This document shows, one piece after another, positions 37,591 to 46,411 of a stretch of DNA of 64,000 nucleotides (within the stretch, counting starts at the first letter, position 1; each line of letters opens with the position of its first letter). The notes under the pieces are model-generated. The model ran no database searches. It was given only the letters and a program-made list of their open reading frames with translations, and was not told the origin of the DNA. The DNA comes from Planomicrobium sp. CPCC 101110 (lineage in GTDB: Bacteria; Bacillota; Bacilli; Bacillales_A; Planococcaceae), in NCBI RefSeq assembly GCF_007859395.1, contig NZ_VOHD01000003.1:1431120-1495119 (forward strand), written 5' to 3'. Both the position numbers and the translations under genes were made by a program.

Positions 37591-38574
37591 ATGACCCAAA
37601 AAGTTAATTTACCACCTCGAGTAAACCAAAAAGATCTGGTGAATCTGTACAAGCAAATGTGGCTGATCAGATTTTTCGAAGAAAAAGTAGATGAATTTTT
37701 CGCTAAAGGCATGATTCACGGAACAACCCATCTGGCGGTTGGACAGGAAGCATCAGCTGTCGGGGCTATTGCGGTTCTGGAAGACCGGGATAAGATAACG
37801 AGTACGCACCGGGGCCATGGCCACTGTATCGCCAAGGGTGCAGAAGTCAACGGAATGATGGCTGAATTGTTTGGGCGGACAACCGGCTATTGCAAAGGCA
37901 AAGGAGGCTCCATGCACATCGCGGATGTCGAGAAAGGAAATCTCGGGGCGAATGGGATTGTTGGAGGCGGCTTTGCTATCGCAACGGGAGCAGCATTAAC
38001 TTCTCAGATGAAGAAAGAAGGTTTTGTAGTGCTTTGCTTTTTTGGCGATGGCGCCTCAAATGAGGGGAGTTTTCATGAAGCGCTCAACTTGGCTTCCATT
38101 TGGAAGCTGCCGGTCGTCTTCGTGTGCGAAAACAATCAATATGGCATGTCAGGGCCTGCAAAAGAAATGATGAACATCGAAAATATTGCACAGCGCGGGC
38201 AAAGCTACGGCATTCCGGGGAAAGTGGTGGATGGCAATGATATCTTTGACGTCATGAACGGAGTCGGCGAAGCGGTGGACCGTGCACGCAATGGTGAAGG
38301 ACCATCGATTGTCGAGGCAAAAACTTATCGGTGGAAAGGCCACTCAAAAAGTGATGCGAAAAAATACCGGACACGGGAAGAAGAAAAAGAATGGCGCCTG
38401 AAGGATCCGATTGAACGGATGCGATTGGTACTCGTTCAAGAAGGGATCCTGACCGAAGAAGCGGCTGAAAAAATCAAAGCTGAAGCAAAAGATGAAGTTG
38501 AAGCGTCGGTGGAGTTCGCGGCTGATAGCCCGCATCCCAGCTTGGACGATTTAATGGAAGATATCTACGCTTGA
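37591..38574 (+). CDS. TPP-dependent dehydrogenase E1 component, alpha subunit (acetoin dehydrogenase-like)
   Basis: 327 residues of the AcoA/PdhA family. MWLIRFFEEKVDEFFAKGMI, HLAVGQEASAVGA, STHRGHGHCIAKG and the TPP/Mg motif GDGASNEGSFHEALNLA (near 153) with VCENNQYGMS are intact, as is the phosphorylation-loop-like YRWKGHSKSDAKKYRTR. The length is that of acetoin dehydrogenase alpha subunits, shorter than PdhA. Strong site AGGAGGAAATGCT. First gene of a four-gene E1-E1-E2-E3 operon. The 2-oxo or acyloin substrate is not fixed by the sequence. Confidence 0.9.
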   Translation: MTQKVNLPPRVNQKDLVNLYKQMWLIRFFEEKVDEFFAKGMIHGTTHLAVGQEASAVGAIAVLEDRDKITSTHRGHGHCIAKGAEVNGMMAELFGRTTGYCKGKGGSMHIADVEKGNLGANGIVGGGFAIATGAALTSQMKKEGFVVLCFFGDGASNEGSFHEALNLASIWKLPVVFVCENNQYGMSGPAKEMMNIENIAQRGQSYGIPGKVVDGNDIFDVMNGVGEAVDRARNGEGPSIVEAKTYRWKGHSKSDAKKYRTREEEKEWRLKDPIERMRLVLVQEGILTEEAAEKIKAEAKDEVEASVEFAADSPHPSLDDLMEDIYA

Positions 38575-38598
38575 TTACGGATAGAGGAGGCAAATAGA

Positions 38599-39582
38599 AT
38601 GAGGGAATTAACTTACTTGGAAGCGGTCAGAGAAGCCATGAGCCAGGAAATGCGCCAAAATGAAGACGTTTTTATTTTAGGGGAAGATATCGGCGTCTAC
38701 GGGGGAGCATTTGGCGTTACTCGGGGGATGATTGAAGAGTTCGGCCCCGAGCGGATTCGCAATACCCCCATATCAGAAGCGGCTATTTCCGGTACCGCTG
38801 TCGGTGCGGCCTTGACCGGCATGCGTCCGATATTGGAGCTCCAGTTCTCCGACTTTATCACGATCGCTATGGACAATATGGTAAATCAGGCAGCTAAAAT
38901 CCGGTATATGTATGGCGGGAAAGGGAAGGTGCCGATGGTGCTGCGGACCCCGGCAGGATCTGGAACCGGAGCGGCCGCCCAGCATTCCCAAAGCCTTGAA
39001 GCTTGGATGGCACATATTCCGGGACTGAAAGTCGTTCAGCCTTCGACAGCCTATGATGCAAAAGGCCTTTTGAAAGCGGCGATCGATGATGATAATCCGG
39101 TCATTTTTTATGAGCACAAGCTCTGTTATAAAACCAAGTCCGATGTGCCGGAAGAACAATATTCCATCCCGTTAGGAAAAGCGGATATCAAACGGGAAGG
39201 AAAAGATGTCACGATTGTGGCTACGGCCATCATGGTCCATAAATCGCTGGAAGCCGCTGCCGAGCTTGAAAAAGAAGGCATCAGCGTCGAAGTGATTGAC
39301 CCTCGGACGCTTGTTCCTTTGGATACAGAAACCATTATCGAATCGGTGAAAAAAACAAGCCGGCTAGTTGTCGTGCATGAAGCGGTGAAACGCGGCGGGT
39401 TCGGAGGGGAAATTGCCAGCGTGATCGCAGAAAGCGAAGCTTTCGATTATTTGGATGCGCCGATCAAACGGCTTGGAGGCAAGTCCGTTCCAATTCCTTA
39501 TAACCCGGAACTGGAAAAAGCGGCGATTCCGGGAGTGGACGATATTATCGCCGCAGTCAAAGAAACAGTAAACCGATTGTAG
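38599..39582 (+). CDS. TPP-dependent dehydrogenase E1 component, beta subunit (acetoin dehydrogenase-like)
   Basis: 327 residues, transketolase pyrimidine-binding plus C-terminal domains. Motifs: [37 protein letters not shown] (TPP-contacting Glu), [43 protein letters not shown] and the C-terminal [14 protein letters not shown]. 24 bases after the alpha subunit, with site AGAGGAGG. Forms an alpha2beta2 E1 with the product of 37591-38574. Confidence 0.91.
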   Translation: MRELTYLEAVREAMSQEMRQNEDVFILGEDIGVYGGAFGVTRGMIEEFGPERIRNTPISEAAISGTAVGAALTGMRPILELQFSDFITIAMDNMVNQAAKIRYMYGGKGKVPMVLRTPAGSGTGAAAQHSQSLEAWMAHIPGLKVVQPSTAYDAKGLLKAAIDDDNPVIFYEHKLCYKTKSDVPEEQYSIPLGKADIKREGKDVTIVATAIMVHKSLEAAAELEKEGISVEVIDPRTLVPLDTETIIESVKKTSRLVVVHEAVKRGGFGGEIASVIAESEAFDYLDAPIKRLGGKSVPIPYNPELEKAAIPGVDDIIAAVKETVNRL

Positions 39583-39599
39583 GGAGGAGCAACGTAAAG

Positions 39600-40967
39600 A
39601 TGGCTAAAGAAATCTTCATGCCCAAACTAAGCAGCACGATGCAAGTGGGAACCCTCTTGCAATGGTTCAAAGATGAAGGGGACACCGTAGAAGTCGGAGA
39701 TCCTTTGTTTGAAATCATGACTGATAAAATCAATATTGAAGTCGAAGCTTACGAGGAAGGCGTCCTCCTGAAAAAATATTTTGAAGAAGATGATGAAGTT
39801 CCGATCAATCATGTGGTCGGCTATATCGGAAAACCCGGTGAAAAGGTTCCGGATTCGCCTCCAGGCGAGGCAGGAGCAGCAGGGTCGGTTCAGCAAGAAG
39901 AACAGCAAGAAGATGAAGAGGACGTATTTGACACGACTCCTGAGGAGCGAAGCGAACCTTCAGGCCAACCCTCTTCAGAACCGGCTGCAGCAAGCGAAAA
40001 ACCGCGTGCCACTCCGGCAGCCCGCCGTGTAGCAAAAGAGGAGGCTGTCTCACTTGCTGATGTTGAAGGTTCAGGGCCGAACGGACGGATACATCAGGGA
40101 GACGTAATGGCTTTCGCTGCTTCAAGCGCTGCTCCAAAAGCTACTCCGCTCGCCAAAAAAGTTGCTGAGGCAGAAGGCGTCCGTTTGCAGGATGTGAAAG
40201 GAAGCGGCTCGCAAGGCAAGATTTACAGAACGGATGTCGAAGGGGCCAAACAACCGGTTTCTTCGCCGGCAGCTGCCGCCGGCAAACGGGTGAAAATGGA
40301 AGGGATCCGAAAAGTGGTAGCCGAGCGGATGGTGAAAAGCAAGACATCAGCCCCTCATGTTACTTTAACAAGCGAAATCGACATGACGGAAGTTGTAGGC
40401 ATGCGCAAACAGCTTTTGAGCAGTATCGAGAAGCAGACAGGACTCCGCCTTTCATATACAGAAATCATCGTAAAAGCTGCAGCCCATTCCTTGAAGCGCC
40501 ATAAAAATATCAATGTATCCCTAGAAGGCAGCGAAATTGTTTTTAATGAGGCTATAAATATCGGATTGGCAGTGGCGGTTGAAAATGGCTTACTGGTGCC
40601 TGTTGTGAAAAATGCAGACCAAAAAGGGCTTGCCGCGATTACAGAGGAATGCAAAGCATTAGGCAAAGCGGCGAGGGAAAGCAAGCTGAAGCCAGATGCG
40701 ATGTCCGGCGGCACGTTTACAATCAGCAATCTTGGCATGTATGCCATTGATGCTTTTACACCGGTGATCAATCAGCCGGAATCGGCGATACTCGGTGTCG
40801 GCCGTATAAACGAGAAACCGGTTGGCTTGAACGGTTCAATCGTGCTCCGTCCAATGATGACAGTCAGCCTGTCATTCGATCACAGGGTAATAGACGGCGC
40901 GCCGGCCGCAGCTTTCCTGACCGAACTTAAAACGATTCTTGAACAACCGTACGAATTATTAACTTAA
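39600..40967 (+). CDS. Dihydrolipoamide acyltransferase E2 with two peripheral-subunit-binding domains
   Basis: 455 residues. Lipoyl domain (1-76) with the lipoylated Lys in MTDKINIEVEA (residue 43). After an acidic/Pro/Ala linker (80-133) come two E3/E1-binding domains in tandem: RATPAARRVAKEEAV...GSGPNGRIHQGDV (about 136-171) and KATPLAKKVAEAEGV...GSGSQGKIYRTDV (about 180-213). The acyltransferase core follows (about 230-455), ending in the catalytic DHRVIDGAPAA near 428. Most E2 proteins have a single binding domain. Start ATG 39600. Confidence 0.91.
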   Translation: MAKEIFMPKLSSTMQVGTLLQWFKDEGDTVEVGDPLFEIMTDKINIEVEAYEEGVLLKKYFEEDDEVPINHVVGYIGKPGEKVPDSPPGEAGAAGSVQQEEQQEDEEDVFDTTPEERSEPSGQPSSEPAAASEKPRATPAARRVAKEEAVSLADVEGSGPNGRIHQGDVMAFAASSAAPKATPLAKKVAEAEGVRLQDVKGSGSQGKIYRTDVEGAKQPVSSPAAAAGKRVKMEGIRKVVAERMVKSKTSAPHVTLTSEIDMTEVVGMRKQLLSSIEKQTGLRLSYTEIIVKAAAHSLKRHKNINVSLEGSEIVFNEAINIGLAVAVENGLLVPVVKNADQKGLAAITEECKALGKAARESKLKPDAMSGGTFTISNLGMYAIDAFTPVINQPESAILGVGRINEKPVGLNGSIVLRPMMTVSLSFDHRVIDGAPAAAFLTELKTILEQPYELLT

Positions 40968-40974
40968 GGAGTAG

Positions 40975-42363
40975 ATGTCATTGAATAACTATGACGTGGC
41001 GGTAATCGGTGGAGGCCCGGGAGGTTACGTGGCGGCAATCAGAGCAGCGAAACTGGGAAAAAAAGTTGCGCTTGTTGAAGCACGGGAACTTGGAGGGACT
41101 TGTTTGAATCGTGGCTGTATTCCTTCTAAAACATTATTGCGCCACGCTGAAATCATTGAAGATATTGAAAGGGCAAAAAGCTGGGGGATTGAAACCGGAT
41201 CCCTTACTTTTTCCCTTTCAAAAATGCTTGAGAGAAAAGATGAAGTCATACAAACGCTGCGAAACGGAATCGCATATTTGATGAAAAAAGGCAATATCGA
41301 TGTTTTCAACGGCCATGGAAAAGTGCTACAGGATAAAATGGTCTCTATCCGATTGGAAAGCGGGGAAGAAACCATACGGGGGGAAAAGATCATTCTAGCT
41401 ACCGGCTCAAAGCCCATTGTACCGCCGATTCCAGGGTTGGATCAGGCAGCCTATTATACGAGCGATACCATTTTTGATATACCGGAAATTCCAGATTCCA
41501 TGGTGATTGTTGGAGGGGGAATTATCGGTGTAGAGTTGGCCTGCATTTTTTCCAGTTTGAATGTGCCGGTCACAGTTGTTGAAATGGGCGAAAGAATTGT
41601 TCCAAGCGAAGACAAGGATGCCTCAAAACTTCTTGCAAAAGAGTTGAAGAAGAAAAAAATCACCTTGCTGACCAGTACGAAAGTGATGAGCGTCGAGAAG
41701 CGGCAAAACCGGCAGCTGGTGAATGTGGAAACAAAAGACGGGAAAAAAGATGCGTTAGAAGCTGCAGCCCTTTTGTTGTCGGTTGGAAGAGCGCCGAACA
41801 CATCTGCATTTCCGGATTTAGCCCTGGAAATGGATGGACCTTTTGTAAAAGTGGATGAATATATGCAGACCAGCCTCCCTGCCGTTTTCGCTGTCGGAGA
41901 TTTGGTGGGCGGATGGCAACTGGCGCATGTCGCAAGCGCAGAAGGGCTTATAGCAGCTGCAAATGCGGCCGGGGGAAAGGAAAAGATGGACTATAGCGTT
42001 GTGCCGCGCTGTGTTTACACGAGTCCCGAGATTGCCAGTGTCGGCCTGACTGAAGAAGAAGCGGAAAAGAAAAACCTGTCTTATAAAGTGGTGAAAATCG
42101 ACCATGCAGGAAACGGTAAAGCTTTGACCCGAGGCGAAAAAGAAGGGTTTACAAAGTTGATAGCGGGCACAAAGTATGGAGAAATACTTGGCGTTACTAT
42201 GGTCGGTTCCCATGTTACAGAAATGATAGCGGAACCGTCAGCATATATCCATTTAGAGGGGACAGTCGAAGAGTTGGCTGCCATGATACACGCTCATCCA
42301 ACTGTTTCCGAAAGCGTATACGAAGCGGCATCTTCATGGCTCGACAAAGGAGTCCATCACTAA
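40975..42363 (+). CDS. Dihydrolipoyl dehydrogenase E3
   Basis: 462 residues. FAD motif VIGGGPGGYVAAIRAAKLG, redox-active disulfide GGTCLNRGCIPSK (Cys near 44 and 49), NAD motif VIVGGGIIGVELA, second FAD motif FAVGDLVGG and the C-terminal HAHPTVSE with catalytic His. Reoxidises the lipoyl group of the E2 encoded immediately upstream. ATG 40975 is close to AAGGAG; in-frame TTG 40981 has better spacing, so the true start is uncertain by two codons. Confidence 0.93.
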   Translation: MSLNNYDVAVIGGGPGGYVAAIRAAKLGKKVALVEARELGGTCLNRGCIPSKTLLRHAEIIEDIERAKSWGIETGSLTFSLSKMLERKDEVIQTLRNGIAYLMKKGNIDVFNGHGKVLQDKMVSIRLESGEETIRGEKIILATGSKPIVPPIPGLDQAAYYTSDTIFDIPEIPDSMVIVGGGIIGVELACIFSSLNVPVTVVEMGERIVPSEDKDASKLLAKELKKKKITLLTSTKVMSVEKRQNRQLVNVETKDGKKDALEAAALLLSVGRAPNTSAFPDLALEMDGPFVKVDEYMQTSLPAVFAVGDLVGGWQLAHVASAEGLIAAANAAGGKEKMDYSVVPRCVYTSPEIASVGLTEEEAEKKNLSYKVVKIDHAGNGKALTRGEKEGFTKLIAGTKYGEILGVTMVGSHVTEMIAEPSAYIHLEGTVEELAAMIHAHPTVSESVYEAASSWLDKGVHH

Positions 42364-42502
42364 TTTTTTTGGAAAACCTTCTGCCAATCCCCACAAAAGA
42401 TGGTAGAATTTAGTTAGTGGTAAACTGTATGGAATAGACATGGGGAAATAATCGATAACGGGTATTTCTCACTTTAAGAAACTTTGATGAGAAGGTGTCA
42501 CG

Positions 42503-43447
42503 ATGATCGATTGGGAAGAACGCAGGCAAATTGTAAAAGTATCGAAACTGTATTATTTCGACGGACAGACACAGGCGGAAATCGCAAAAAAAATCGGCGT
42601 TTCCCGCCCTGTGATTTCCAAGTTGCTCAACAAAGCCAGAGATATTGGCATCGTTGAAATATACATTAAAGATGAAAGCGCCCACACAGTTGAATTGGAG
42701 CATCGTTTAGAGAAAACATACAATCTCAAAGAAGCGATTGTCATACCCACTACCGATTTGACGACGGAAATGGTCAAGCAAACATTGGGTAAAGCCGCTT
42801 CCGTATATGTATCAAAAAAATTGCCTGGCATCAAATCTTTAGGGATTTCTTGGGGAAGTACACTATCAAAATTTGTCCAGGAATATCCGTACGAGCAGCA
42901 TCAGGAATTGAAAATCATTCCTCTCGTAGGCGGCATGGGAAGAAAGCTGGTTGAAATCCATTCGAACCTGTTGGCGTATCAGCTGGCCAAGAAGATGAAT
43001 TCGAATTGTTCCTATCTTTATGCCCCCGCAATGGTCGGGTCGGATGAATTGAAACAGCGTTTGGTCCAATCAGAAGATATCGCGATGGTATTGGAAGAAG
43101 GGCGCAACGTTGAAATGGCTGTAGTAGGGATCGGCAATCCATTCGAAGGCTCCACTATGTCTGCGATGGATTACCTGAACGAAGCCGACTTGGAATCTTT
43201 GCAGCAAGCGGGAGCCGCAGGAGACATCGGCTCACGTTTCTTTGATGCGGCTGGAAAGCAGATCAAGCATCCGTTGAACGATTTGGTGATTGGCCTTGAC
43301 CTGAACGAGTTCAAGAACATCCCGGAAGTGATCGGCATAGTGGAAGGGGCTCATAAGGCGGAAAGTGTAAAAGCCGCGTTGAACGGCGGCTATCTTGATG
43401 TTTTGGTTATAGACGATGTAACAGCGGAACTGATGTTTCAGAAATAG
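42503..43447 (+). CDS. SorC-family sugar-binding transcriptional regulator
   Basis: 314 residues. N-terminal HTH (VSKLYYFDGQTQAEIAKKIGVSRPVISKLLNKARDIGIV, residues 12-50, given here as its span) followed by the SorC effector domain with SLGISWGSTL, IIPLVGGMG, YAPAMV and VVGIGNPFEG. Such regulators bind phosphorylated sugars or polyols. It directly follows the E1-E2-E3 operon and is the only regulator near the paired palindromic sites at 33.2 and 37.5 kb, making it the likely controller of both operons. No matching palindrome is visible before its own gene. Site AGAAGGTGTCACG. Confidence 0.9.
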   Translation: MIDWEERRQIVKVSKLYYFDGQTQAEIAKKIGVSRPVISKLLNKARDIGIVEIYIKDESAHTVELEHRLEKTYNLKEAIVIPTTDLTTEMVKQTLGKAASVYVSKKLPGIKSLGISWGSTLSKFVQEYPYEQHQELKIIPLVGGMGRKLVEIHSNLLAYQLAKKMNSNCSYLYAPAMVGSDELKQRLVQSEDIAMVLEEGRNVEMAVVGIGNPFEGSTMSAMDYLNEADLESLQQAGAAGDIGSRFFDAAGKQIKHPLNDLVIGLDLNEFKNIPEVIGIVEGAHKAESVKAALNGGYLDVLVIDDVTAELMFQK

Positions 43448-43473
43448 AATTCAAACGAAAAGCGCATCCGCGG

Positions 43474-43505
43474 CAGAAAGCTTTCCAGAGCTTTCTGTTT
43501 TTTTA
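43474..43505 (+). terminator. Terminator after SorC-family gene
   Basis: CAGAAAGCT / AGCTTTCTG stem followed by seven T. Confidence 0.85.
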
Positions 43506-43692
43506 TGGAGCAGCATGGTAAAATATCACTTAAGTTACAATTTGTATCCAATGAAAACCTATAGCCTCGTTCTGGGAAGCGGCATGAATCGTGAGGGATG
43601 AACTGCTATTAAAAAGCGATTGCTGGCACAAAAAGGTCCAATCCGATTGTCAAACCGAACTATAAAGCAAACAGGGACTGGAGGGGATGGAA

Positions 43693-44481
43693 ATGCTGAT
43701 TCAAGAACAAGCGGCAGAAAAAATCTGTGCGAGCTTAATGGAAGATCCGCACGTCCAAGCAGTTTTCTTGAAAGGCTCCATGGGCCGCAATGAACACGAT
43801 GAGCATTCCGATATCGATTTGTATTGCTTGGTCGAAGAAAGGGATGAGAAACAATTTTTGGCAGCGCGAGAAGCGCACCTCAGAGCATATCGCCCGATCA
43901 TTTTCCAGGATGATATCTTCATCATTGCGCCACAGCTGATCGCTGTCTATGATAATCTGCTGCATATTGATTTGTTTACTGTCACACTGGAGTCTTTTCC
44001 GGTAAAAGATTATTTTCGGGTGCTTTACGATCCGGAAGGTTTGCTTGATCCATTCAAAGCTGCGCAAACGCTTGAGCTGAAAGCGGAGGAGTTTTCGGAT
44101 GCCGTCATCGATGTCGCCTGGTTTTTGTTTCAATACAAAAAAGCAAGCGCACGTGGAAATGGTATATGGGCGGCAAGGATGCTGACGAATGTGACGGACC
44201 ATTTGGCGCGTGTTTTGCTGCATCGATATGCTCCTTGCCGAGCGCAGCTGGGCATGAAAACACTTGCCCAATCATTGCCGCAAGAACTTTTCGAGAAAAT
44301 GTCAGCAATCATGGATGCCACCACTCCGCAAGAACATCCAGCAGCGGCAATTCGGATCAGCCAGCTGATCGGCAAAGAATTGGATTGGATTTTAGCGGAT
44401 TTGCCGGAAGATGCACAAATTGAACCTTTGCTCCGTAGAATGATAGAGGCCCCTGCAAAAACAACGGAAGGAACTAGTTAA
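43693..44481 (+). CDS. Nucleotidyltransferase-domain protein
   Basis: 262 residues. N-terminal pol-beta-type nucleotidyltransferase motif GSMGRNEHDEHSDIDLY (residues about 27-43) with both metal aspartates and a third acidic residue in LLHIDLFTV. The C-terminal helical part recalls aminoglycoside/lincosamide nucleotidyltransferases. Substrate unknown; resistance should not be assumed. ATG 43693 has GGAGGGG at 6 bases; ATG 43687 overlaps it. Monocistronic. Confidence 0.8.
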   Translation: MLIQEQAAEKICASLMEDPHVQAVFLKGSMGRNEHDEHSDIDLYCLVEERDEKQFLAAREAHLRAYRPIIFQDDIFIIAPQLIAVYDNLLHIDLFTVTLESFPVKDYFRVLYDPEGLLDPFKAAQTLELKAEEFSDAVIDVAWFLFQYKKASARGNGIWAARMLTNVTDHLARVLLHRYAPCRAQLGMKTLAQSLPQELFEKMSAIMDATTPQEHPAAAIRISQLIGKELDWILADLPEDAQIEPLLRRMIEAPAKTTEGTS

Positions 44482-44493
44482 ACCGCATAAACA

Positions 44494-44541
44494 CAAAAAA
44501 ACAGGACAAAAGCTTGTGAAAGCTTTTGTCCTGTTTTTTCA
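44494..44541. terminator. Bidirectional terminator between nucleotidyltransferase gene and hxlB
   Basis: AACAGGACAAAAGCTT / AAGCTTTTGTCCTGTT perfect 16-bp stem with T/A-runs on both sides. Confidence 0.9.
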
Positions 44542-44551
44542 AAAGGGCAAC

Positions 44552-45106
44552 TTACTCAAGGTTGGCGTGCCTGCCATACATCGTTTGGGAAGTTAGCGAT
44601 TTTTTTTCCATGATTTTTAAGATGATGGCATCGAAAAACAGCAGCAGCGACTGTTCGAAAAGAGAACCCATCGGCTGGATCGATTTCCCGCTATCGCCAT
44701 CCGCTTTGGCTTGTGCCGGTATTTCGACTACCATATCGCCAAGTTTTCCGATTGAGGAAGCAGGGTTGATGGTCACGGCTGCGACAACAGCTCCGATTTT
44801 TTTGGCCTTTTCGGTCATGGCAACGAGGCTTTGTGTTTCGCCTGAGCCGGAAGCAACAACAAAAATATCTTCAGCTTCTAGATTGGGGGTTACAGTTTCC
44901 CCGACGATATACGGATCGAGTCCGACATGCATCAGGCGCATAACAAAAGATTTTGCCATGAAGCCCGAGCGGCCGCCGCCGGCAACAAAAATTTTCTCCG
45001 AAGCAAGCAGGGCTTCCGCCAGTTTATCGGCCTCGGAATCCTCAATGGCCGACAACACTGTCTGCAGTTCTTTTAAAATCACTTCCGTGTATCCCGCTGT
45101 CTTCAT
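44552..45106 (-). CDS. hxlB: 6-phospho-3-hexuloisomerase
   Basis: Converts 3-hexulose-6-phosphate to fructose-6-phosphate in the ribulose monophosphate formaldehyde pathway. 184 residues of the SIS fold: FVAGGGRSGFMAKSFVMRLMH, VVASGSGETQSLV and the C-terminal GSLFEQSLLLFFDAI. Starts 1 base after the hxlA stop, so translationally coupled. Confidence 0.95.
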   Translation of the reverse strand: MKTAGYTEVILKELQTVLSAIEDSEADKLAEALLASEKIFVAGGGRSGFMAKSFVMRLMHVGLDPYIVGETVTPNLEAEDIFVVASGSGETQSLVAMTEKAKKIGAVVAAVTINPASSIGKLGDMVVEIPAQAKADGDSGKSIQPMGSLFEQSLLLFFDAIILKIMEKKSLTSQTMYGRHANLE

Positions 45107-45107
45107 C

Positions 45108-45749
45108 TTAAACAGCCGCGCCTTCTTGAATCAGTTTGTAAATTTTTTCAGCTTCCGCTTTTTTGTCCTCTTTGCTCGTGATGCCGCCGCCGACGATGAT
45201 CAAATCCGGCTGTTCTTGGATGACTTCCGGCAATGTCTCAAGTTTGATGCCGCCAGCAATGGCAACTTTCGAGTTTTTCACAACGCTTTTGATAGTGCGA
45301 AGATCGGCAAACGAATCTTTGCCTTCTGCTTGCAAATCATATCCCGTATGGACGCAAATATAATCGGCGCCAAAAGCATCCAATTCTTCAGCGCGAGTTT
45401 TAATGTCTTTTACAGCAATCATATCCACAAGGATTTCTTTCCCTTGTTTTTTCGCTTCTTCGACAGCGCCTTTGATCGAAGCATCTTCAGCTTGCGCAAG
45501 GATGGTTACGATATCCGCGCCGGCTGCGCTTGCCTGGGCCACTTCATATCCGGCAGCGTCCATGATTTTCACGTCAGCCAAGACAGTCAAATTCGGAAAA
45601 GCGGCTTTCAGTTCAGAAACAGCTTTCAGCCCTTCTTTGTTTATGACAGGAGTTCCGATTTCAACGATATCAATATGCTGTTCTACTTCTTGAACAAGCT
45701 CGATCGCTTGTGGAATGTTCACCAAGTCTAATGCCAATTGTAATTTCAT
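45108..45749 (-). CDS. hxlA: 3-hexulose-6-phosphate synthase
   Basis: Condenses formaldehyde with ribulose-5-phosphate. 213 residues of the OMP decarboxylase superfamily: LQLALDLVNIPQAIEL, IVEIGTPVI, the metal/catalytic ADVKIMDAAGYE, VDMIAVKD, GADYICVHTGYDLQA and VGGGIT. Strong site GAGGAGAATGAGAAG upstream on the minus strand. Encoded with hxlB; serves formaldehyde detoxification in Bacillus. Confidence 0.96.
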   Translation of the reverse strand: MKLQLALDLVNIPQAIELVQEVEQHIDIVEIGTPVINKEGLKAVSELKAAFPNLTVLADVKIMDAAGYEVAQASAAGADIVTILAQAEDASIKGAVEEAKKQGKEILVDMIAVKDIKTRAEELDAFGADYICVHTGYDLQAEGKDSFADLRTIKSVVKNSKVAIAGGIKLETLPEVIQEQPDLIIVGGGITSKEDKKAEAEKIYKLIQEGAAV

Positions 45750-45809
45750 CTTCTCATTCTCCTCAGTTTCGTTTTAGTTGCTCCTCCAGTGTATGCCTAT
45801 ACTTCGATT

Positions 45810-45860
45810 TCCGAAAGTACGCACATTATTCTCATATAGTGCTAAAAAGTATACCGTGGG
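45810..45860 (-). promoter_or_regulatory. hxlA upstream region, candidate HxlR sites
   Basis: On the minus strand TACTTT occurs twice, as GTATACTTT (45854-45846) and GTACTTT (45820-45814), 32 bases or three helical turns apart, upstream of hxlA. HxlR of B. subtilis binds two 25-bp elements upstream of hxlA; these repeats are candidates only. Confidence 0.4.
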
Positions 45861-45872
45861 AAAACGGAAATC

Positions 45873-45901
45873 AAAAAGCGGAAATCCGAATGGATTTCCG
45901 C
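45873..45901 (-). terminator. Terminator after hxlR
   Basis: GCGGAAATCC / GGATTTCCGC stem; on the minus strand followed by TTTTT. Confidence 0.75.
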
Positions 45902-45912
45902 GTTGAAGACCG

Positions 45913-46287
45913 TTATTTCGCTTTCGCCTCTTCTGCTTCGGCAGCAGGCACTGCTATCTCTAAAAAGCTTTTATATGTTTTGCCCCACTCATACATGTTC
46001 TCTAAGACAGGCATCAGCGACCGTCCTTGAGCTGTCAGCGAATATTCGACTTTCGGTGGAACTTCCGGATAAATTTCACGATGAATGATAAAGTCGGACT
46101 CAAGTTCCCTGAGCTGAGTGACAAGCATCCGTTGGGTTATGCCCGGAATCAGCCTTTTCAATTCGTTGAAGCGCTTAGTGCCTTCTTTGCCAAGGTGCCA
46201 TAAAATCAACATCTTCCATTTGCCGCCGATTACAGCAAGGGTCAGTTCTTTTTCGCAGCTGAATTCCTTTTCGCATACATGTCCCAT
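45913..46287 (-). CDS. hxlR: HxlR-type transcriptional activator of hxlAB
   Basis: 124 residues from ATG 46287. HxlR/MarR-like winged helix: [46 protein letters not shown] and the wing [12 protein letters not shown]. The N-terminal cysteine of FSCEKEL is the residue thought to sense formaldehyde in this family. Unlike B. subtilis, where hxlR is divergent from hxlAB, it lies upstream on the same strand with its own terminator. Confidence 0.93.
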   Translation of the reverse strand: MGHVCEKEFSCEKELTLAVIGGKWKMLILWHLGKEGTKRFNELKRLIPGITQRMLVTQLRELESDFIIHREIYPEVPPKVEYSLTAQGRSLMPVLENMYEWGKTYKSFLEIAVPAAEAEEAKAK

Positions 46288-46411
46288 CTGTTTCCATCTC
46301 CTTGTCATTCAAGCGCAATCCCTGGTATCCCGGACGCAGCTGCTGTACTTTCGTTCTTCGTATAAAAGAGTATACGCCGTGCAAATATGGAAGTAAAACA
46401 ACTGGTTTCTG

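Noticed and set aside
43693..44481. Aminoglycoside resistance gene
   Set aside because: Only the generic nucleotidyltransferase motif is visible; the C-terminal domain and context do not support a specific antibiotic substrate.
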